From assembly GCF_910592395.1 (NCBI RefSeq), contig NC_088314.1, positions 13,146,001-13,210,000 on the forward strand: DNA of 64,000 bases, written 5' to 3'. Every line of letters starts with the position of its first letter. Position 1 is the stretch's first letter. Made by a program: the position numbers and the translations under genes. The notes under the pieces were generated by a model, which searched no databases, was not told the origin of the DNA, and saw only the letters and a list, made by a program, of their open reading frames with translations. This stretch comes from Lineus longissimus. Lineage: Eukaryota; Nemertea; Pilidiophora; Heteronemertea; Lineidae. Shown here in pieces: positions 56,402-64,000 of this stretch.

Positions 56402-58449
56402 AACAGCGAAGACAAGGAGTGAATGAAAATATCAGACGACTATCAACAAATATGTATAAGTATGAGGACACCCTCAACCTATCATATGCAAATATCACTA
56501 GTATGGTATAATCCAAATGCTAAGAGCAAGTATAGTTTTACCTAAACCTACTAATAGACAATGTCAACGTACGAAATAATATAATATAGAGTAAGTATTG
56601 TTTCACCAAAACCAACTGCAAGAAAATATTACAAAGTACAAGATGAAAGAATAGCAAAGAAGTATGATAAATATCTGTAATGTCTTCACCCAAGAAAATA
56701 CTAACTCCAAAACCTGGAGAGCATACAACACTCTGGGTAAAGAGATGAACAAAGATGACCTGTAAAATAATCAAACACAATGAGATCTCACAGTTGAAAG
56801 ATGATCGGCATCCACCAGACAGCTGTAACAGTTGTAGTGGAAGTTGCAGTTGCAGATCAATGAACCAGGCAGAAGTCCACGTCAACACGGTGTAGAAATC
56901 TTGGAGACCAAGTACCAAACCATCACCCTGCCAAAGGAAAATGTTCACAATTAATGATCAATAATATAAGTGCAAGTACTAAAGACTCACAAATAATACC
57001 AATGATGATAAATCAAATCAATCCAAAGTCACAAAGGACACCCTGTATAAATGATAAAGTTGTACTACAATATGGAACACACTTTATGCTGAAACAAAAA
57101 TGAACTGTAAAGTCCACCAAGAAACATCAAAGTGATTCCACACACTGTAAGATTCACCAAGTACCATCAAAGAAATACATAGGATCACCTGACCAAAACA
57201 AAGTAAACTCAAACCGAGTCACCCTGTACCTGACAACTAAATCAAAACCACAAGAAAATCCAAAATGACCCAAGAAATTCAAAGTAGTACCACCAAAGTT
57301 ATTATCATAATTCAAGCGAACATTATCGAAACCTATTCGATTAATGACGGCAAGTTACGCAACGGCCAGGTCGACAAAGTCAACAAAATTCAAACCGTCT
57401 AAATGTCAACAAAAATTACCCTGTCTGCGTATGACCTAAACACATCATTGGAAACCAAAAGAATCTTCATGCAAAATAATACACTACTAAGTACATGCGA
57501 TGCACAAAGACACCATAGGAAAATAATTGTCAAATAAATTATTTCCAAAATAACTCAAAATCACATGCACTAAGTTTCAAGCATGCAGCATAATGTCACC
57601 AGAAAGGAAGGCACCCACAGCAAAGCCAAGTAAAGACACAAAGTCCCCAAGTGTCACTAGACACCAAAAACACAGGTACACTTTCCCTTTAAATTTTCAA
57701 AAACCCAACTACACTGCATGGCTGAAAATGTGTCAAAAATTCACAAACAGAATTTTACATAAATTGGTTACAATGACATGCAAACTGAATACAACAACAC
57801 ACAAGCATTCTGTTACAAACAGAAAGAAATGACAAATCAAAGATAATATAAACTTAAAAGTTCAAATGAAATGAGAATACATGAAGAATGAAAATGAAAT
57901 GATGAATGAGTTAGCAAAGAGAACCAAAACTGTCCATGTTACGAACACAGAAAAAGTCCGTTCATAATGTCAGTGTCAATGGTCAAAGTCGGATGTCCAC
58001 AGCGGAAGTCTTGCACGAGTCAGTCATGTACACGGTGTACAGCGCAATACGCGGAATACACAGTCAAGCAATACACGGAGTCAAAAGTCACAGTGCGATG
58101 CGCGAGACAACGCGAAATTTATGCGGGAACGCGGCGAACACTAAAGATGGACCGGTCAAAAGAAAGAACAGTGTCGCAAGTGCACAATGTATCGACGTCA
58201 AAACGACAATGGCGGTCTGCCAAAGTCAAAACATCACGAAGATGTGAAAAAAACCAGACGATCACTGGGCGAATCACTCCCACTACGAAAAACACAACTG
58301 CTGGCAGCAGACGATAGAAATTACTTCACGTCGACGACTCCATGACAGCACACACGACTTCCTCCTGAAGGTTTCGGATACACCCGTCAGCCATCTTGAA
58401 TTTTTAAATCACAAAAGAATGTCCAAGGAATACCTATACCCAAATAAAG
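56402..58449 (-). other. Leader (5' UTR) of the gypsy element
   Basis: This is a 2-kb A-rich leader without a convincing frame. It is unusually long for the family, and may hold packaging or internal initiation signals. Confidence 0.5.
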
Positions 58450-58471
58450 TTCAAACGGCTGAGCCCCCAAA
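58450..58471 (-). promoter_or_regulatory. Primer-binding site, tRNA-Pro-like
   Basis: Two bases after the 5' LTR the minus strand reads TGGGGGCTC. This equals the first nine bases of the tRNA-Pro primer site known from murine leukaemia virus. The following bases (AGCCG) diverge from that site. Confidence 0.55.
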
Positions 58472-58827
58472 TGTAATACTGTATTATATCAGTCTTCATG
58501 TCCACAGATTTACTGTTCCAATCCTTGTGACATTGTTGATGAAAAAGGAATAAATCAAATATATAGAAATGTTTATATTAAACTCATCTGACCAGGTCTA
58601 CAACATGCATGTACACAGTTCGGGATCCCAAGGCTAACTGAATTTGGAGGGAAACTCAGTAGACCAGGAAAACTATACAAACAATAATAGCTGATAAAGC
58701 ACATACAATGAAATGACATAAGGCTCAGGGACCGTGAAGGCCCAAAATAACCTGAGCTAAACCATTGGTCATAGCAGACTTAAAAGGGGAATAAACTCTT
58801 CAAACTGTTCAAATTGAACCTGTTACA
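58472..58827 (-). repeat. 5' LTR of the gypsy element
   Basis: 356 bp, same length as the 3' LTR. The two differences by eye lie near 49121 versus 58538 (c/t) and near 49134 versus 58551 (g/t). Confidence 0.93.
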
Positions 58828-58931
58828 TTTACAAAGCATTCCTTATTGCTGTCAATTAAGTCGCGTTCTCCATCGAGGTCAGCTTAAAGGTGACCGAAAA
58901 CGCTTTAAGTAAAATTTTAACTTGGTGTATA

Positions 58932-59342
58932 AATAATAGGGCATAACATAAGAAACACAAGTATGAAAACCGCATAAAAATCAATCTACTCATCTTAAAG
59001 TTATAGCAGTATGTAATTCAAATATTCCAGGTGATGCAAGAAGAACAATTTAATGATGTACATTGTGCTGTACTGAAATAAAGTTTTGATGGTCTCATGC
59101 TTATATTTTAATGACCTTGTCACAGGTATGAGCTTTTAGTGACCATGTTAATGTCTAATTTTAAAATATAGGCATGAAACTATGAAAAAACTTTATTTTA
59201 GTACAGCGCAATTTATATCATCAGTTTGTTCTTCCTTCACCACCTGGAATGTTTGAATTTTCTACCTGCCATAACTTGAAGATGGGTAGTTCGATATTCA
59301 TGTGGTTGCACCACTGTGTTTGTTATCTAATGCCCTATTATT
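58932..59342. repeat. Long foldback (410 bp) with about 180-bp arms
   Basis: Arms about 58932-59112 and 59160-59342 are inverted with roughly three quarters identity. For example, 'aataatagggcat', 'attccaggtg' and 'aaataaagtttt' recur inverted. The ends AATAATAGGG...CCCTATTATT match perfectly. It would form a long hairpin RNA if transcribed. It is probably a foldback MITE. Confidence 0.7.
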
Positions 59343-59892
59343 ATTTCCCTAAGTAAAAAAAGTGTTGCAGGTGACCATTAATGAATTCTATCATTATCGG
59401 CCTTGTAATTTTTTATGGGGAGGAATACACTTCTGTTGTTGTTTCTTCCAAATCTTTAGTTTCCTCTTAATTTCATGTTTTAAAATAAAACAGTGTTTTT
59501 TTGGGGGGGGGGATTTCGAAGAAATGTTTTTAGAGGGTACTCGTCTCAAGGGCACATGGTGATCTCTGGGAGACTTAGCCTGACCCTATTCAAACACAAA
59601 ACACACACTTTGGAAGCGTTCCGGACAAAAAGTATCAAATGGAGGGTATTTTCTCAGAGCAGGTTCTTTAGATTAGAACCCAATTTTTGCTCTTTGATGT
59701 ATTTTGGGCATTGCACTATAGTCCGGGAGCTTATTTTACATGGAGGCTACAAATGCCAGGTGGTGCATACTGTCTTCTCCCACTTAACCGAGCGCGGCTG
59801 AATTGTAAAATGACTAAGTCCAAATGAATAGGCCGATTAGATCACAGATTTACTTATCAATTTACTAATCAATTTTATTATCCAAACGGGGT
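59343..59892. other. No supported gene
   Basis: Short frames and a poly-G run near 59501-59511 only. Confidence 0.4.
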
Positions 59893-60719
59893 TTACACGT
59901 CATCATCAATAACATCATCATCCTCTTTTCCTTCCGAAAACTCAATCCCCTCAACAAACTGCTCAAGCTCACCATTTACCATCTCTACCCCCACTTCGTC
60001 ATTGTCCTCAGGAACTAGGCCACTGGCTCTCCAATCGTTCATAATCGTCTGTTGTGTGACCCTTTCCCAGCCGAGGCTGATCATCCTGACCACTTCCCGC
60101 CTGGTGATCCGCTCACACTGTCCTTGATCATCGATGTGGCCGATTTTCCACACTTTCCAAATGGTCCTCAGGTGACACTTGAAGTCCCTGTTTACGGTCA
60201 AGTCCATGGGCTGCAGCAGCGAAGTACATTGTCCTGGGATAAAAGTGTCTGTCCCATTCTCTGCGGTGATTGCATCACGAAACTGCTGATTTCGATGCCA
60301 GCGCCGGATACATGTCTAAAAGTAACAGGAACGTGGCACCTGCTACAAATGGCAAAATCAGGGCCTGCAACCACTCGATTAGCGATTGATTTTCCTAAAA
60401 AATACTACCATTAACTAGAATGTCTGATCGTCAATGACAACACTGATGACATCTGGTACATGTCCTGTACTACAACCACGGACTTGTATTCTATGCCAAT
60501 ACTCACTCGCACATGGTCTGGAGCATCCGCCTGAAGCTGCCGAATGACGTCACCATCTGGTGCCAAGCCTCTGAAGTATACCTCGGCTCGTCCTTTTCGT
60601 CTATCTGTCGTAACTACTAGAGTCACCGTGCATCCAAGTTTCGGGTTGCCTTGGGATGATCTAATGTTAACATTCTGATACCCAGTCGCTTCCATTGTTG
60701 ATCTTGGCACCATATCAAA

Positions 60720-61599
60720 TGTTCATGATCATGTTCATGATGACATCAAAATCCAACGTACTCTCTACTATACCACAGTAGAGCATTTCACTGTTGTCGA
60801 TATCGCATTAAACAGTGAACATTCTACTGTGTGTTTGCTTTTGCGCACATTCTCTGCGCAACGAAGAATACCATTGAATTTTGAATATTAGGCCTAGCCT
60901 ATATAAATATTGCATGTCAAGCCATAGAATAGTCAAAATTATTTGTCAGGTCCAAAATTATTTCACGAGGCTTTAAACCAAACCTTGAAGAAATCGGCCC
61001 AGCAGGTTTTGCACAGCGACCAAAACCACTGTCAAAGTGATTTTTAATCGGCGGATACGCAAATCATGTATGGAGCCAAGACGTGTACATTATGTACTGT
61101 AGACAGTGTGTGTTTACATTAGCAGACGATGTTTGTTTGAAGCGAGTCCAGGCCCAACTTGAATGCCTTGTACTTTCTGTTCGTGGATGTAACAGTCCCA
61201 CCCAATGCAACCTACCAACTTTGTGGGTGTAATTCAAGACCCTGACAGTATCACTGTGCAACTTCCTGGCTTAAAACGCCGTAAATATGCTGTTTTTTAT
61301 CGCCGATTTCGTCGAAATCTTAATGGCCGCCATTTGCAATATCGCGTCATCGATGACGTCAGCCGTGGAATAATGCCGTGGAATAGTCAAAATTATCGCA
61401 TGGCACGTGGTCGTGAATGACGCGACGTGATTGGCTCACATACTAATGAGGTATGATAATCTGGAATATTGTTGAATGACCACGTGTTTTTAATTTGTAC
61501 TATATATATAGTTTTTGACTGTAGCCGAATAGATGATAAATCAATAAATCAATTTGAAATTTTGACTCTTTTATTTCATTTTAGCAGTGAGGATGGGCG
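60720..61599. other. Spacer inside the broken pogo-like gene
   Basis: No coding motif was found. Short repeats of 'catgaacatgatcatgaaca' type lie near 60721-60740. Confidence 0.4.
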
Positions 61600-62551
61600 G
61601 CAACAGGCGGTCTCATTTCCAACAACATGTCACAATAAGAGACCTTTTTCCCCTATGTGCCAAAGTATGAGGGGTTGGGGTCGTTAGGTCCTCTCATTCC
61701 CAGCTGCCAGTCACAGTCTGGTAAATTTTTGTCTCAAGTATGAATTTTGGCAATGATCATGGGTCGGGGTCCTATCATTCACAGCCACGAGACACAATCT
61801 GGGAACTTTTTGTCTCACATATAAAGTTTGGCAGTGATCATGGGTCGGGGTCCTATCATTCACAGCCGCGAGTCACAATCTGGTAACTTTTTGTCTCACG
61901 TATGAAGTTTGGCAGTGATCAGGGGTCGGGCTCCTATCATTCCCAGCCACGAGTCACAATCTGGTAACTTTTTGTCTCACGTATGAAGTTTGGCAGTGAT
62001 CATGGGTCGGGGTCCTATCATTCCCAGCCGTAAGTCACAATCAGGTAACTTTTTGTCTCACATATAAAGTTTGGCAGTGATCAGGGGTCGGGGTCCTATC
62101 ATTCCCAGCCACGAGTCACAATCTGGTAAATTTTTGTCTCACGTATGAAGTTTGGCAGTGGTCATGGGTCGGGGTCCCATCATTTCCAGCCGTAAGTCAC
62201 AATCAGGTAACTTTTTGTCTCACATATAAAGTTTGGCAGTGATCAGGGGTCGGGGTCATATCATTCCCAGCCACGAGTCACAATCTGGTAACTTTTTGTC
62301 GCACGTATGAAGTTTGGCAGTGATCATGGGTCGGGGTCCTATCATTCACAGCCACGAGTCACAATCTGGTAACTTTTTGTCTCACATATAAAGTTTGGCA
62401 GTGGTCATGGGTCGGGGTCCCATCATTCCAAGCCGTAAGTCACAATCAGGAATTTTTTTGTCTCACATATAAAGTTTGGCAGTGATCAGGGGTCGGGGTC
62501 CTATCATTCACAGCCACGAGTCACAATCTGGTAACTTTTTGTCTCACGTAT
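61600..62551. repeat. Tandem array, 81-bp unit, about 11-12 copies
   Basis: The anchor GGGTCGGGGTCCTATCATT recurs every 81 bases (61761, 61842, 61923, 62004, 62085 and on). Units fall in two types by variant sites: 'cacgagtcacaatctgg...cacgtatgaag' and 'cgtaagtcacaatcagg...cacatataaag'. The first copies (61600-61760) are degenerate and the last is cut at 62551. Confidence 0.9.
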
Positions 62552-63665
62552 GGGCCCACTCATTGTTAATTGAAGAAGCGGATAATAGACGGCGAAAGCA
62601 TCTGGCCAACTGTGAGCTGTCTGCTGTGTAAGTGGAAAATGGAGACAGTGAAGAGTTCACTGTTTTGTGCGGAGCATGCTCTGCAAAATCAGCGTCTCTG
62701 ATGAGGTCGGCAAACTCTCCCCGGTAGTCGGCAACCAAAGCCTGGGCGTTGTCAGGTAACCCCCTTGAATATTTGGTCTTCCTTCGATAGCTGATTTGTT
62801 TCCTGAAATGGAATTTGCATATTACTAAAATTCACCGAATACAATCCATTCCGTACGTTAAGGCCGATCCATGCAACAGAGGAATAAAGCTCACCTTTCC
62901 ATAAAGTTGCTAAGCCAATGTGCAGATGCATGGAAAAGGTTTCGCAGGGGTCTCTGTTCTTGTCTTTCGGCCTTTGTTTCGTTCGGAAGCTCTGCCCACC
63001 ACTGCCGAAATTCTCTTCTAGCTTGCCCTTTAATATCCTCACCAGAAACAGGGAAACCAAGTCTTCGGCGCTCAAGGAACCAGGTGTTCAAATTGTTTTC
63101 CATTTCGGGCGAGTATGCTGAAACAAAAAAGCTAACACGTACAACATCTTAGGAAATATTGATTGGTGATGACCACAGGTATGAACGAAATGTTAGTCCT
63201 AGGAATAAGGGTCCCAGGAACAATCATGCTGATATTGTTAAAGGCATGGTCAGGGTCAGTCGCTTTGATGTATCATGCGACTTATTCTTCCGTCCATGAC
63301 ACAGAAGCGGACTTATTCCAGTCAGTATAGGCCAACAAAGAAGGAAATTCATTTAGCGAGGAATAGAATGCTTGAAGAAACACTACCTTGTGCATCAGTG
63401 CCGTGTTGCCATTGTCTCCTCCGTCTTCTATGGTCTTGAGTTGATCTATCTCTGAGGGCAAACAAGTCATCATGTGTGCTTATCCAACGTCTAAATGTCT
63501 GCGGTGCTATGCGGTGGTGTCTAGCAAAGGATGTCGCAGTTTCAGCATGATGTAATCCTATAGCATGCTCCAATTGGTATGTCTCGATAAGGTCAATCTT
63601 CTGATTGAGACTGTAGCTTTTCTGGTGCCTACGTGCACCCGATACAGCTTGGTTAGCATCATCTA

Positions 63666-63700
<35 letters not shown>

Positions 63701-64000
63701 GTAGTGGTATCAGGGTCAGGGCTGTCAACATCATCTCCATGCTCCATTCAATACGTTAAGATCATCAGGGTGCCTTCTAGGCCTACCCTCAAAATCCATC
63801 GGATTGCGTGCATCTTACCAGATGAACGTGGTCAAAGCAAGATGGTAGTCAACAATTATGACATTTGACACGAAAGTTCCCTTCATTGGATTTCCCCCAC
63901 AAGAAAGCGATTCCATAATCGATCAGATAAAATAAATTCATTTGAAAAACTCAGCTGGATCGCTCAACCATTTACATGGACTTGTAATAGACTTACGTAA

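Larger units (their letters stand above)
49056..58827 (-). mobile_element. Complete Ty3/gypsy LTR retrotransposon
   Basis: The element is 9772 bp on the minus strand. The two 356-bp LTRs differ at only two positions by eye and are flanked by TTTA on both sides (49052-49055 and 58828-58831). Order in transcript: 5' LTR, primer site, 2-kb leader, gag, protease, pol, 0.95-kb tail, polypurine tract, 3' LTR. No env-like frame is present. The genes lie in three frames, each shifted -1 from the one before. All domains are intact, so the element looks recently inserted and possibly active. Confidence 0.93.
59893..63747 (-). pseudogene. Pogo-like transposase gene, multi-exon, broken
   Basis: N-terminal exons 63747-63387, 63117-62895 and from 62802 downward join in phase across GT..AG introns. 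They encode an Asp run (a TCA/TGA microsatellite at 63655-63700), a helix-turn-helix (YSLNQKIDLIETYQLEHAIG) and a CENP-B-type domain (WFLERRRLGFPVSGEDI, ASAHWLSNFMERK). The frame then runs into the 81-bp tandem array. Beyond the array, pieces of the DDE domain remain in several frames: FDMVPRSTMEATG near 60719-60680, LLLLDMYPA near 60330, and SLLQPMDLTVNRDF near 60215. The first catalytic Asp is missing. The intron-containing layout differs from the single-exon pogo at 27172. Confidence 0.65.

Noticed and set aside
61600-62551. CRISPR-like array
   Set aside because: Units are tandem without unique spacers, and the genome is eukaryotic.
63655-63700. Run of Asp codons / TCA microsatellite as a regulatory array
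   Set aside because: It is a simple trinucleotide repeat inside the first exon of the pogo-like gene.

Overview
The window reads as eukaryotic, repeat-rich, mostly non-genic DNA from an aquatic invertebrate draft assembly. There are spliced reading frames with GT..AG borders, transposon families typical of animals (HARBI1-type Harbinger, pogo, Ty3/gypsy with a gag zinc knuckle, LINEs with two ORFs, a THAP domain), many AGGCCT-centred palindromes, frequent CpG, and one 100-base N gap at 13349-13448. I cannot name the species. A marine invertebrate (ambulacrarian, cephalochordate or mollusc) would fit. No host gene can be firmly identified: every well supported protein belongs to a mobile element.

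Layout. 2-1263 is the 3' end of a Ty3/gypsy pol with a deleted integrase core, followed by its LTR from 1264. That LTR is split by an 8.7-kb Harbinger transposon (1386-10091) with perfect termini and a CAG duplication. The Harbinger carries a four-exon transposase (+) and a four-exon Myb/SANT-like protein (-), both open throughout, plus a smaller nested element with a THAP gene. 10283-11008 may hold a small two-exon gene. 12350-13169 has a G/C hairpin repeat and a 317-bp MITE. 15690-16164 is a decayed Harbinger transposase. 17300-23050 is a Jockey-like LINE whose ORF1 has a premature stop and whose ORF2 is split by an 845-bp inverted-repeat element. 26401-29055 is a pogo-type transposon with a 450-aa open transposase; a 174-bp hairpin element has landed in its left terminal repeat. 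29123-29917 is a short Harbinger derivative.

31646-38475 is a second, decayed two-gene Harbinger with the same convergent layout as the first; it contains elements nested two deep. 38690-40120 has G/C hairpin repeats. 42993-43978 is a Foldback-like element. 44689-46362 is a terminal-repeat element with a SAM-like first exon. 46900-47560 is a LINE tail. 49056-58827 is a complete, young minus-strand Ty3/gypsy element. 58932-59342 is a long foldback. 59893-63747 is a broken multi-exon pogo-like gene interrupted by an 81-bp tandem array.

The most interesting signals are in the young gypsy element. Its gag, protease and pol lie in three different frames. Each step is -1, and each junction carries a slippery heptamer; the first is followed at 9 nt by a predicted H-type pseudoknot. 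The apparently intact two-gene Harbinger with CTTAAG-rich termini comes second. The several insertions inside insertions give a relative history of the locus.
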